Source: Microbacterium sp. BK668 | Lineage (GTDB): Bacteria; Actinomycetota; Actinomycetes; Actinomycetales; Microbacteriaceae | Length of the DNA stretch: 64,000 nucleotides | NCBI RefSeq assembly: GCF_004362195.1 | Contig: NZ_SNWG01000001.1 | Coordinates: 992,001-1,056,000, forward strand | Reading direction: 5' to 3' | Part shown: piece by piece, positions 51,462 through 62,400 of the stretch | Layout: every line of letters begins with the position of its first letter | Position numbering within the stretch: the first letter of the stretch is position 1 | Notes under the pieces: model-generated | Databases searched by the model: none | The model's input: the letters and a program-made list of their open reading frames with translations, nothing else | What the model was told of the DNA's origin: nothing | Translations under genes and position numbers: made by a program

Positions 51462-52378
51462 TCGATCCTCCGTCGCCCGGCCGCGTGTGGATCCACGAGG
51501 GCGACAACCTCGAGATCGTCCGCCGATTCGGCGACGGCTCGTTCACCATGGTCTACCTCGATCCGCCTTTCAACACGGGCCGCGTGCAGCAGCGCTCGGT
51601 CGAGACGGCCCACACCCGCAAGGCGCTCGGTCCGACGGATCAGGGGGCGACGGATGCCGCGGCCGTCGTCCGCCGCGGGTTCCACGGTCGCGAGTACGAG
51701 CGGCTGCGGGGAGACCTGCGCGCCTACGACGACCGCTTCGACGACTACTGGGGCTTCCTCGAACCGCGGCTCGCCGAAGCCTGGCGCGTGCTCGCCTCCG
51801 ACGGAACGCTGTATCTGCACCTCGACTACCGCGAGGCCCACTACGCCAAGGTGCTGCTGGACGCCCTCTTCGGGCGGGATCGGTTCCTCAACGAGATCAT
51901 CTGGGCGTACGACTACGGGGCGAAGACACGGCGGCGCTGGCCCACCAAGCACGACACGATCCTCGTCTACGTCAAGGACCCCGAGCGGTACTGGTTCGAC
52001 TCGGGAGCAGTCGACCGCGAGCCGTACATGGCTCCCGGCCTCGTGACGCCGGAGAAGGCCGCGCGGGGGAAGCTTCCCACCGACGTGTGGTGGCACACGA
52101 TCGTCCCGACGACCGGCCGCGAGAAGACCGGCTACCCCACGCAGAAGCCCGAGGGCATCCTCCGCCGAATCATCCAGGCGTCGACGCGCCCCGGCGACCG
52201 CGTCCTGGACTTCTTCGCCGGAAGCGGGACGACCGGAGCCGTCGCGTCGGCGCTGGGCCGGGATGCGGTGCTCGTGGACGACAATCCGGACGCCGTCGCC
52301 ATCATGCGGGCGCGGATCCCCCATGGAATCCAGGCTCACGTCGCGCCGGACCGAGTCCCACCGAGGTCGATCACGTAA
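51458..52378 (+). CDS. Site-specific DNA methyltransferase (N4/N6, beta class)
   Basis: 306 residues from GTG overlapping the ligase stop. Motif IV MVYLDPPFNTG comes first and motif I VLDFFAGSGTTGAV near the C-terminus, the beta-class order of N6-adenine/N4-cytosine enzymes. Between them: GTLYLHLDYREAHYAKVLLD, NEIIWAYDYG and KTGYPTQKPEGILRRII. No restriction gene is adjacent, so it is probably an orphan methylase with an epigenetic or protective role. Recognition sequence unknown. Confidence 0.92.
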   Translation: MIDPPSPGRVWIHEGDNLEIVRRFGDGSFTMVYLDPPFNTGRVQQRSVETAHTRKALGPTDQGATDAAAVVRRGFHGREYERLRGDLRAYDDRFDDYWGFLEPRLAEAWRVLASDGTLYLHLDYREAHYAKVLLDALFGRDRFLNEIIWAYDYGAKTRRRWPTKHDTILVYVKDPERYWFDSGAVDREPYMAPGLVTPEKAARGKLPTDVWWHTIVPTTGREKTGYPTQKPEGILRRIIQASTRPGDRVLDFFAGSGTTGAVASALGRDAVLVDDNPDAVAIMRARIPHGIQAHVAPDRVPPRSIT

Positions 52379-52406
52379 CAGGCATGTGTCGGACCCGACG
52401 AATTCC

Positions 52407-52435
52407 TGGTCAAACTCCCAGCTTGCGGTTAGCCT
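52407..52435 (+). promoter_or_regulatory. Candidate promoter of the subtilase gene
   Basis: TGGTCA (52407) and TAGCCT (52430) with a 17-bp spacer; the start codon is 106 bp further on, after AAGGAG. Confidence 0.5.
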
Positions 52436-52541
52436 TCCCAGAGTCCCACCGAGTTCCACCGTGGGACCTCGTTCATTTCTCGCCGGCCCCAAGCAGGGCG
52501 AAAGTGCGCTCGTTCCGCATGCCCATCCCACAAGGAGTGTC

Positions 52542-55500
52542 ATGAGCCATACCCCCACCCGTCTGTCTCGATTCGTGGTCGTGGGGGTGACGCTGACAGG
52601 CCTGCTCGCAGCCGGCGGCGCCGCGCCCGCCTTCGCGCAGCCGGATGCCGCCCCACCGCTGACCGCCACCCCCCTCAGCCCCGACGGCGCGGGCGAGGTC
52701 GGCGCGAAGTCGGCCACCGGCCGCCTCGCGCAGAGCGATGCGGAGTTGCTGGAGCGATCGGATGCCGCGATCACGCCCGTCATGGTCAAGGTCGACGTCG
52801 ACCCGGTCTCGTCCTACACCGGCGGGATCGAAGGCTATGCCGCGACGAGCCCGGAGGTCACGAAGGTCGCGATCGCCGATGGCAGTGCCGCCATCGATGC
52901 ATACACCGCGTTCGTGAACGAGAAGATCGCCGCCGCGCAGGCCGAGGCATCCGCTCTCATCCCGGGCGCACGCATGCTCGGCACGCACACGACCGTCTAT
53001 GGCGGATTCGGTATGATGGTCCCCGCCAATCGCGCGAAGGACCTGCTGCAGCTCTCGAGCGTCGCGGCCGTCCAGAGCAACGAGCTGCGCCAGACGGCGG
53101 AGGAGACCACCGGCCCGGAGGCCGCGCCGGAGGCGGCGCCCACCCCGGTGCCGAGCGCCCCGGCAGAGCAGGGCGCACCGGAGCAGACCTCGCCCGAGCC
53201 GACCGCACCGGAGCGGACCGCAGAGCCGACGGCGCCGGAAACCGCGCCGAGCGCCCCCGCGGAGACCGCGACGCCCGAGCAGCCGGCCGATGCGCGGGCG
53301 CAGGCGCTCGCCGACGTCGACCTGCCGCCGACCACACCCGCGACGGACGCGGACGCGACGACGTTCATCGGCGCCGACGCCGTGTGGCCGAGGCTCGGCG
53401 GACGCGATCTCGCCGGTGAGGGCATCATCGTCGGCGTCATCGACACGGGCATCTGGCCCGAGCACCCCATGCTCGCCGACAACGGCATCGACCGGCCGGC
53501 GGGCGGACCCTGGGCGTGCGAGTTCGGCGACGGCTCCGTCGGCGCGGCATTCGGCTGCAACGACAAGCTCATCGGCGCGTATGCATTCCTCGACACGTAC
53601 CAGGCCGTCGTCGCCGAGCCCGCGGGTGCCGACGCCTACTGCAGCCCCGCCCTGTGCTCGGCGCGTGATGCCGAGGGGCACGGCACGCACACCGCGACGA
53701 CGGCAGCGGGCAGCTTCGTCGAATCGGCCGAGATCTTCGGCGTCGACCGTGGCGCGATCAGCGGCGTCGCCCCCGGCGCGTCGGTGATCGCCTACCGCGC
53801 ACTCGGTCCCGCCGGCGGCTACACCGAGGACCTCGTCGCGGCGGTCGACCAGGCGGTGCTCGACGGCGTCGACGTGCTCAACTACTCGATCAGCGGCAGC
53901 GCCGACCCGTACGACGCGCAGGAGCTCGCCTTCCTCGACGCCTACGCGGCTGGCATCTCGGTGAACGCGTCGGCGGGCAACGACGGACCCGGCGCCTCGA
54001 CCGCCAACCACGGCAGCCCGTGGACGACGACGGTCGCGGCATCCACCTCGGATCGCTCCTTCACCTCCGCGCTCGTCCTCGCCTCGAGCGACGGGCAGAC
54101 GCTCGTCGAGCCCGGCGTCACCATCACCGACGGCGTGTCGGACCTGCCGGTCGTGCTGGCATCCGACGTCCCCGGATACACCGGCGGCGCCCTGTGCCAG
54201 GCCCCGTTTGCGGCGGGCTCGCTGACGGGACAGGTCGTGCTCTGCATCCGCGGGACGAACGGCCGGGTCGAGAAGGGCTACAACGCGGCCCAGGGCGGCG
54301 CGGCGGGGATGATTCTCGTCAACCCCGACCCCGCCGACGTCGAGACCGACAACCACTTCCTCCCGACCATCCACCTCGCGGGGCCGGATGACGCGGTCGT
54401 GGCGTTCATCCAGTCGCACCCGGATGTGACCGCGACGTGGGCCGAGGGGCAGGCGACGAAGGACACGGGCGACGTGATGGCCGAGTTCAGCTCGCGCGGT
54501 CCGATCGGCGACTTCCTCAAGCCCGACGTCACGGCGCCCGGCGTGCAGGTCATCGCGGGCAACACCCCCACCCCGATCGACCTCGCCAGCGGACCGGCGG
54601 GCGAGCTGTACCAGGCGATCGCCGGCACGTCGATGTCGTCGCCGCACGCCGCGGGCGTGTCGGCCCTGCTGATGGCAGCGCACCCCGGCTGGACCCCGGG
54701 TCAGGTGAAGTCGGCGCTCATGACGTCGTCCGTCCAGGACGTCGTCACCGTCAACGGCAGCGCCGCGGGCGTCTTCGACCGCGGCGCGGGCTCGATCCGC
54801 GCCGACCGGGCGATCGCGCCGGTGCTGACGATCAGCGACAGCGCGGCGGACTTCGCCGCGAGCGCCTCCGATCCGCTGCACCGCATCGACCTCAACATCC
54901 CGAGCATCTACCTCGACCCGCTCCCCGGTGCGGTGTCGACCAAGCGCACCCTCACCAACGTCAGCGGCTCGTCGCAGACGTTCTCGGTGAAGGCCACGGG
55001 AGCGGGCGGCCTGCGGATCACCGTGTCGCCCTCGACCTTCACGGTGCCGGCCGGGAAGTCGAAGGATCTCACCGTGATCCTCGATGGGCTGAACGCGGAG
55101 GACGGCTGGCACGAGGGGCAGATCACGATCACCCCCTCCAAGGGCAACAAGGTCGTCCTGCCGGTGGCGGCCAACGTGGGAGAGGCCGAGGTCTCGCTGT
55201 CGCAGACCTGCGACCCGACCACCATCCAGCGCGGGAAGACCACGACCTGCACGGTCACGGCCGCGAACTACATGCCCGTCCCGGTCACGGCGACCATCGA
55301 CGCCGTGCCCAACCCGCTCCTGCACCTGCAGTCGGTGACGGCTCCCGCGAAGAAGAAGGCGCTCTCGGCGTCGTGGACGGGCACCCTCGACCCCGCGCTG
55401 CCGCCGACGGTGGAGGCGATCGAGTCGGTCGACCCCGACACGACGGCGTCGGGCGGCTACCTCGGGCTCGCCCAGTTCGGCATCGCGCCGACGGCGGTCG

Positions 55501-56129
55501 GCGATGAGGGGATCGTCAACTTCAACGTCCCGTCGTTCAGCTACGGCGCCGAGACCTACAACCGCATCGGCGTCGTTGGCAACGGCTACGTCGTCGTGGG
55601 CGGGGGCACCTCGGCCGACGTCTGGTACGAGCCGAACGGGTTCCCCAACCCGGCCGCGCCGAACAACGTCCTCGCACCGATCTGGACCGACCTCAATCCC
55701 GAGGCGGGCGGAGCCATCCGCGTCGGCATCCTCGGCGACGGCGTGAACCGGTGGCTGGTCGTCGACTGGAACGAGGTGCCGACGTTCAGCAGCGGAGCCG
55801 TTCGCAACACCGCGCAGGTCTGGATCCAGCTCGACGGTCCGGAGGACATCTGGTACACCTACGGCGCCGACGCGCAGGGCGACCCCGCCGTGGAGGCGGC
55901 GACGGGCGCCGAGAACCGCGACGGCACGAGCGGCGTCCAGCTGGCCGAGCTGCCGTCGGCGGGTGAGACCTATGTCGTCACGACCTCGCCGCCGCAGGCC
56001 GGTGGCACGGTGAGCTTCGACTACACCCTGAAGGGTCTGCTGAAGGGCACCTGGTCGACGTGGGTCTCCCTGCGCTCGGACGCGCTCCGCGCGATCCCGA
56101 TGGAGCAGACGAGGATCACCGTCAAGTAG
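52542..56129 (+). CDS. Secreted S8 subtilisin-like peptidase with PA insertion
   Basis: 1195 residues from the ATG after AAGGAG. Signal peptide ends near APAFAQP. An inhibitor-I9-type prodomain lies around residues 80-185, followed by a Pro/Glu/Thr-rich linker. The catalytic triad is Asp301 (VGVIDTGIWPEH), His380 (GHGTHTA) and Ser697 (GTSMSSPHA), with a PA domain (CQAPFAAGSLTGQVVLCIRG) inserted between His and Ser. A fibronectin-type region and a C-terminal beta domain follow. No cell-wall anchor. It should be a broad extracellular protease; architecture resembles plant-type subtilases, common in Microbacteriaceae. Confidence 0.94.
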   Translation: MSHTPTRLSRFVVVGVTLTGLLAAGGAAPAFAQPDAAPPLTATPLSPDGAGEVGAKSATGRLAQSDAELLERSDAAITPVMVKVDVDPVSSYTGGIEGYAATSPEVTKVAIADGSAAIDAYTAFVNEKIAAAQAEASALIPGARMLGTHTTVYGGFGMMVPANRAKDLLQLSSVAAVQSNELRQTAEETTGPEAAPEAAPTPVPSAPAEQGAPEQTSPEPTAPERTAEPTAPETAPSAPAETATPEQPADARAQALADVDLPPTTPATDADATTFIGADAVWPRLGGRDLAGEGIIVGVIDTGIWPEHPMLADNGIDRPAGGPWACEFGDGSVGAAFGCNDKLIGAYAFLDTYQAVVAEPAGADAYCSPALCSARDAEGHGTHTATTAAGSFVESAEIFGVDRGAISGVAPGASVIAYRALGPAGGYTEDLVAAVDQAVLDGVDVLNYSISGSADPYDAQELAFLDAYAAGISVNASAGNDGPGASTANHGSPWTTTVAASTSDRSFTSALVLASSDGQTLVEPGVTITDGVSDLPVVLASDVPGYTGGALCQAPFAAGSLTGQVVLCIRGTNGRVEKGYNAAQGGAAGMILVNPDPADVETDNHFLPTIHLAGPDDAVVAFIQSHPDVTATWAEGQATKDTGDVMAEFSSRGPIGDFLKPDVTAPGVQVIAGNTPTPIDLASGPAGELYQAIAGTSMSSPHAAGVSALLMAAHPGWTPGQVKSALMTSSVQDVVTVNGSAAGVFDRGAGSIRADRAIAPVLTISDSAADFAASASDPLHRIDLNIPSIYLDPLPGAVSTKRTLTNVSGSSQTFSVKATGAGGLRITVSPSTFTVPAGKSKDLTVILDGLNAEDGWHEGQITITPSKGNKVVLPVAANVGEAEVSLSQTCDPTTIQRGKTTTCTVTAANYMPVPVTATIDAVPNPLLHLQSVTAPAKKKALSASWTGTLDPALPPTVEAIESVDPDTTASGGYLGLAQFGIAPTAVGDEGIVNFNVPSFSYGAETYNRIGVVGNGYVVVGGGTSADVWYEPNGFPNPAAPNNVLAPIWTDLNPEAGGAIRVGILGDGVNRWLVVDWNEVPTFSSGAVRNTAQVWIQLDGPEDIWYTYGADAQGDPAVEAATGAENRDGTSGVQLAELPSAGETYVVTTSPPQAGGTVSFDYTLKGLLKGTWSTWVSLRSDALRAIPMEQTRITVK

Positions 56130-56140
56130 GCACGATCAGG

Positions 56141-56182
56141 AAGGGGAGTGGATGTCGCGGCCGCGGCACCCACTCCCCTTCG
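56141..56182 (+). terminator. Terminator of the subtilase gene
   Basis: GAAGGGGAGTGG pairs with CCACTCCCCTTC; the loop itself contains a CGCGGCCGCG palindrome. Confidence 0.75.
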
Positions 56183-56493
56183 TCGTGAGTGGGACACCGC
56201 GGGATCGGCGCTGACGACGCCGATCCGACCGTGATCCGGTCGAAAGTCTTGCGCGGACCGCGCGCCATGGTGTAAGCCGTTTCCCATTGGGGAGTGCTCC
56301 ATCGCGGAGCGTCACACGGGGAAGTGCGGCGACACGGCGATGGGCAGTCCGGTGCTGCGCGAGGGGGCTCGCAAGGCGCTGGGAGAGGTTCACGCCTGCC
56401 TTCTCGGGATCACCACCGCCTCGCCCGGGGCGGTGGATGCGGTACCCGGCGGACGCCGCTCGCGATGCCCGCCGCAGCCCACGGAGGTCGAGC

Positions 56494-59400
56494 ATGTCGT
56501 CGTCACGTCCCCTCGGATCGTCGGAACCGGCCTCTCGCCCCAGGGCGCGAGCGGCCGCAGCCGTGCTCGCGATCGCCGCCCTGATCGTCGCCGGCATCAC
56601 GTGGCCGTCGGCGGCATGGGCTGCCGGCGACAGCAGCATCAGCGGCGCGGTCCGCTACGCGGACGACGCGGCCGGGATCGCCGGCGCCACCGTCGAGCTC
56701 TACGATGCGGCCGGTCCTGGAGAGGTGCCGGTGGCGACGGTGACGACGGATGCCGAGGGGCAGTACAGCCTCACGGACCTCGAGCCCGGCGATTACCGGA
56801 TCTTCGCGGAGGGCGACGCGGCGCTGTACGTGCCGCAGTGGTATTCGGGGAAGACGACGTTCGCGTCGGCCGATCTGGTGACGGTGGCGGCGGGCACGCA
56901 TCTCGTCGGGTTCGACGTGTACCTCGCGGATGCGCAGAACTCGATCGCCGGTTCGATCCGTTACGCGAACGACGCGGTGGGGATCGCGGGCGCGACGGTG
57001 GAGTTCTACGACGCGGCCGGTCCCGGTGACGTGCCGGCGGCGACGGTGACGACGGATGCCGAGGGGAAGTACGTCGTGCAGAACCTGCCGTACGGCGACT
57101 ACCGGATCTTCGCGGAGGGCGACGCGGCGCTGTACGTGCCGCAGTGGTACTCGGGGAAGACGACGTTCGCGACGGCCGATCTGGTGACGGTGGCGGCGGG
57201 AACGCACCTCGTCGGGTTCGACGTGTACCTCGCGGATGCGCAGAACTCGATCGCGGGCTCGATCCGTTACGCGAACGACGCGGTGGGGATCGCGGGCGCG
57301 ACGGTGGAGTTCTACGACGCGGCCGGTGCCGGTGACGTGCCGGCGGCGACGGTGACGACGGATGCCGAGGGGAAGTACGTCGTGCAGAACCTGCCGTACG
57401 GCGACTACCGGATCTTCGCGGAGGGCGACCCGGCGCTGTACGTGCCGCAGTGGTACTCGGGGAAGACGACGTTCGCGACGGCCGATCTGGTGACGGTGGC
57501 GGCGGGAACGCACCTCGTCGGGTTCGACGTGTACCTCGCGGATGCGCAGAACTCGATCGCCGGTTCGATCCGTTACGCGAACGACGCGGTGGGGATCGCG
57601 GGCGCGACGGTGGAGTTCTACGACGCGGCCGGTGCCGGTGACGTGCCGGCGGCGACGGTCACGACGGATGCCGAGGGGAAGTACGTCGTGCAGAACCTGC
57701 CGTACGGCGACTACCGGATCTTCGCGGAGGGCGACCCGGCGCTGTACGTGCCGCAGTGGTACTCGGGGAAGACGACGTTCGCGACGGCCGACCTGGTGAC
57801 GGTGGCGGCGGGGACGCACCTCGTCGGGTTCGACGTGTACCTCGATCGCGCTCCCGACATCCCGACCGGATACGTCTCGGGGCGCGTCGTCGACGGACAG
57901 ACCGGAGGGCCGCTCGCCGGCGCCTCGGTGGCTCTCTTCGGGGCCGACGGGGACGGCGTGACTCCCGTGGCGACGGCGACGGCCGACGCGGACGGCGTCT
58001 ACGTCTTCGCGACCGTGCTGCCCGGTGAGTACGCGGTGCGGGCCGAGGCCGCCGGCAGGATCACGAGCTGGTTCGGAGGCGCCGACTTCGCCGGCGCGAC
58101 CGTGCTGAACGTCCAGCCCGGCGGCGAGTACACGGGCCTGCAGATCACGCTGTGGGCCACCTCGAACAGCGTGTCGGGATACGTGTACGACGGCGCGACG
58201 GGTGCGCCGCTGGCGGGAGCCGGCGTGGGCCTGTACGCCGAGGGCGACGGCATCACGCCCATCGCGACGGTGCTCACGGATGCCGAAGGGTTCTTCTCGG
58301 CGGCAGGACTGCCTGCCGGCGACTACAAGGTCCGCGCATCCGCGGCGGGTCTCCGGCCGTACTGGTACTCGGCGGCCGAGTTCGCCGACGCGACCGTGTT
58401 CGCCGTGGCCGCCGGCACGCACCTGTCCCACCTCACCTTCCATCTCTGGCCGGGACTGCGCACGCTCAGCGGCACCGTGTATCAGTGGGAATCCTCCGAA
58501 CCGGTCGCGGGCGTCGAGGTGCGCCTCCACCCGACCGAACCGGCGGATGCCCCACCCGTCGCGACGGCCACGACCGGCGCTGACGGAACGTACACGTTCG
58601 TGGACTTCGCCCCCGACGGCGAGTTCGTCGTCCAGTTCGCGCCCGAGGCCGCGGCATCCACGTGGTATTACCAGAAGAGCTCCCGCGACGCCGCGGATGC
58701 GCTCACCTCCGCCCCCGAGCTCCACATCGGCAACGTCAACGGATTCGTCGGTCAGCCCCTCTTCTTCGAGGTGGAGGGCAGCGTCACGATCACCGGCTCG
58801 CCGGCACCCGGGCAGGTGCTCACCGCGGCGACCGACGGTGTCTTCACACCCCAGCCGGCGACGTTCACCTACCAGTGGTACCTCGACGGTGTGCAGATCG
58901 AGGACGCCACGGGGCCCACCTATACGGTGAGGCCGCAGGACCGGAGCGGGGACCTCACGGTCACCGTCGTCGCGTCGAGCCCCGGGTACCAGGACGCCCA
59001 GTCGACGAGTCCGGCGGTCTTCGTCGCCCCGTTCTCGCTCGCCGACATCGCCGCGGCGCTCGACATCGACGAAGGGATGGCGATCTCGCTCTTCGGCGGG
59101 AGCAGAGGGGTCTTCGTCTCCGACACGTCCTTCACCGGGTACCCCCGCGCGGGAGGCGACTACGTCGTGCTGTCGACGGGCCGTGCATCGGACGTCATGC
59201 TCCCCGCGGAGCCCGACACGTTCCTGAGCTCCGCGCTCGACGGCGCCCGCGGAGTCGACGGTAACGACATGACGGGCATCACCATCAGCGCCACCGCGCC
59301 CGAGGCCAGCCGGTGTCTCGCGTTCGATCTGAAGTTCGGCTCGGAGGAGTTCCCGGAGTTCGTCGGTACCTCCTTCAACGACGTCTTCACCGCCGAGACG

Positions 59401-62400
59401 CCGACGTCGGACATCTCCATCCAGGGCACGGAGATCGTCGCGCCGCACAACTACGCCTACGACATCGCGGGGAACATCCTCAGCATCAATGCGATCGTGG
59501 GATTCGCGCCCGTCGCCGGCAACGCGATGGACGGATGGACGCCGTCGCTCACGGCACGGGTTCCGCTCGGAGCGGGCGAGGCCGCGATCATCCTGACGCT
59601 GCAGGACATCGGCGACAGCGGCTACGACTCCGCCGTCCTCCTCGACAACGTCCGGCTGCTGCCGACGGCCGAGTGCGACGACGGCGGCACGACGCCCACC
59701 GACCCCATCACCGGTCCGACCCCCGTCGTGGTGGTTCAACCCACCACGCCGGGCGGCGAGCCCTCGCCGGCGCAGGACGGCGTGACGGCGTGCAGCGTGC
59801 TGTCGGTCGTCGCGGGCGACTGGGCCCCGGCCCCCGTCGAGCTGTCGTACCAGTGGAAGGTCGGCGGCGTCGCCGTCGAGGGCGCGACCGGCGCCACCTT
59901 CGCCGTGCCGCCCGACGCCGCCGGGAGGGCCGTCACGGTCGTGGTGACCGGATCCAAGCCGGGTTACCCGCCGGTGTCGATCGAGAGCGCCCCGACGCCC
60001 GTCGTGACACTGTGCGAGCTGGTCGGGAGCACGCCGATCATCCAAGGGGTGCCCGAGACGGGCGAGACGCTCACGGCGGTCCTCGACCCGGAGTGGGGAC
60101 CCGCGCCCGTCGAGCTCGGGTATCAGTGGCTGCGCGACGGGCTCCCGATCCCGGCAGCGAACGGCTCGACCTACCTCGTCGCCGCGTCCGACGTCGGCCG
60201 GAGCATCCGGGTCGTCGTCACGGGCACGAAGCCCGGCTATGCGCCGCTGTCCTTGTGGAGCGCCCCCGTGACGATCGCCGGCGGACTCCTCCAATTCGAT
60301 CCCGCTCCCGTGCCGACGATCATCGGTGCGCCCGTCGTGGCCGGATCTCTCGAGGTCTCGACCGGGGAGTGGGGACCCGCGCCGGTGAACCTCGCCATCC
60401 AGTGGATGCGCAACGGTGCGCCCATCGCCGGTGCCGACGGCACGACCTACACGCCGACGGCTCTCGACGCGGGAACACTGCTCACCGCCGTCGTCACGGG
60501 CTCGAAGGACGGCTACGAGACGACATCGCGCACGAGCGCCCCGTCCGGCCCGGTGCAGCTCGCAACGCTGACGACCGCCGTTCCCCTCGTCACGGGTGCC
60601 CCGGTGGTCGACGGCGAGCTCACGGTCGATCCGGGAGCCTGGGGGCCCGCTCCCGTCCAGCTCGGTGTGCAGTGGACGCGCAACGGGGCGCCGATCCTCG
60701 GCGCGGACGGGCTCTCGTACCGTCCGACCGCGGACGATCTCGGCGCGACGCTGCGGGCGGCCGTGACCGGCTCCAAGCCCGGCTACTCGACCGCCACCGT
60801 CACGAGCGCCGGAGCGACGGTCGTGGCCGCGACGCTGACGCCGACCCCGACACCGGCGATCATCGGCGATGCCGTCGTCGCATCGACACTCCAGTCCGAT
60901 CCGGGTCTGTGGGGCCCGCAGCCGGTCTCGCTGGCTCTCGAGTGGCTGCGCAACGGCGTCGTGGTCTCCACCGCGCCCGCGCTCACGCTCGTTCCGGGCG
61001 ACGTCGGCGCCACGATCGCCCTCCGCGTCACCGCATCCAAGCCCGGCTACACCACCGAGGTGCGGACCTCCCCGGGCGTCGCCGTCGCTCCGGGGACGCT
61101 CGATCCCGCGCCGACCCCGGTCATCGTGGGCGAGCCGCTGGTCGGTCAGACGCTGACCGCCGTTCCCGGCACCTGGGGTCCGGAACCGGTGTCTCTCGCC
61201 TTCCAGTGGCGCGCCGACGGTGCGGTCATCGCGGATGCCACGGGCGCAACGCTCGCGCTCTCGCCGTCACTGCTCGGCGCGGCCATCACCGTCACCGTGA
61301 CCGGATCGAAGGCCGGCTACACGTCGGTGGGTCGCACCAGCGCACCCACGGCGCCGGTGCAGGAGGCGGTGCTCTCGCCGGCGCCGACGCCGACGATCAG
61401 CGGATCCCCCGTCTTCGGCCAGACGCTGACGGTCGTGACGGGGACCTGGGGACCGGCTCCGGTGGTGCTGGCGATCGAATGGTTGAGGAACGGCGTCCCC
61501 ATTCCGGCGGCGACGGGGTCGACGTACACCCCGGTACCGGCAGACGTGGGGACGGAGATCTCCGTCCGGGTGACAGGATCCAAGGCCGGGTTCCCGACCG
61601 TCGTGCGGACGAGCGCCGCCGTGACGATCCAGCCCGCCACCCTCTCGCCCGCTCCGACCCCGACGATCGTGGGCGCCGCTGTCGTCGATGGGACGCTGAC
61701 CGCCTCCGTCGGCACGTGGGGGCCGGCGCCGGTCGACCTGACGATCCAATGGCTGCGGAACGGATCGGTCATCTCCACCGGCCCGCAGCTGGCGCTCACC
61801 GCGGCCGACCTCGGGTCGACGATCGCCGTCCGCGTGACCGGCACGAAGGCCGGGTACACGACCGAGGTGCGCACGAGCCTCGGCGTCGTGGTCGCACCCG
61901 GAACGCTGTCGCCCACCCCGACGCCCGGCATCACCGGCACTGCCGTCGTCGGTCAGACGCTCACGGCGGTGCCGGGAGCATGGGGACCTGCGCCTGTCAC
62001 CCTCGCCTACCAGTGGAACGCCGGCGGCGTGCCCATCCCCGGAGCCGACGGCGCGACCTTCGTCGTGACATCGGCGTACCTCGGTCAGGTCATCACGGTC
62101 ACCGTCACGGGCAGCAAGCCGGGCTACACCTCGGTGAGCCGGACCAGCGCGCCGACACCGACCGTGGCGAACCCCGTCCTGTCGCCGACGCCCATCCCGA
62201 CGATCACGGGCAGCCCGATCGTCGGTCAGGTCCTCACGGCGGTGCCGGGGGTGTGGGGGCCGGCTCCCGTGACCCTGACGTACCAGTGGAACGCCAACGG
62301 CGCACCGATCCCGGGCGCGACGGCGTCGACGTGGACGGTGACCGCGGTCTACCTCGGACAGACCATCACGGTCACCGTCACGGGATCCAAGCCCGGCTAC

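Noticed and set aside
52473..55325. 950-codon open frame antisense to the subtilase
   Set aside because: Same antisense artefact; the sense strand has a complete catalytic triad and signal peptide.
56635..57858. 306-bp tandem repeats considered as a CRISPR-like or satellite array
   Set aside because: Units are contiguous, in frame and translated into a known domain type, with no spacers.
56503..60294. 1263-codon open frame antisense to the repeat protein
   Set aside because: Mirror of a GC-biased repetitive gene; composition (Arg, His, Asp, Val) is that of an antisense frame.
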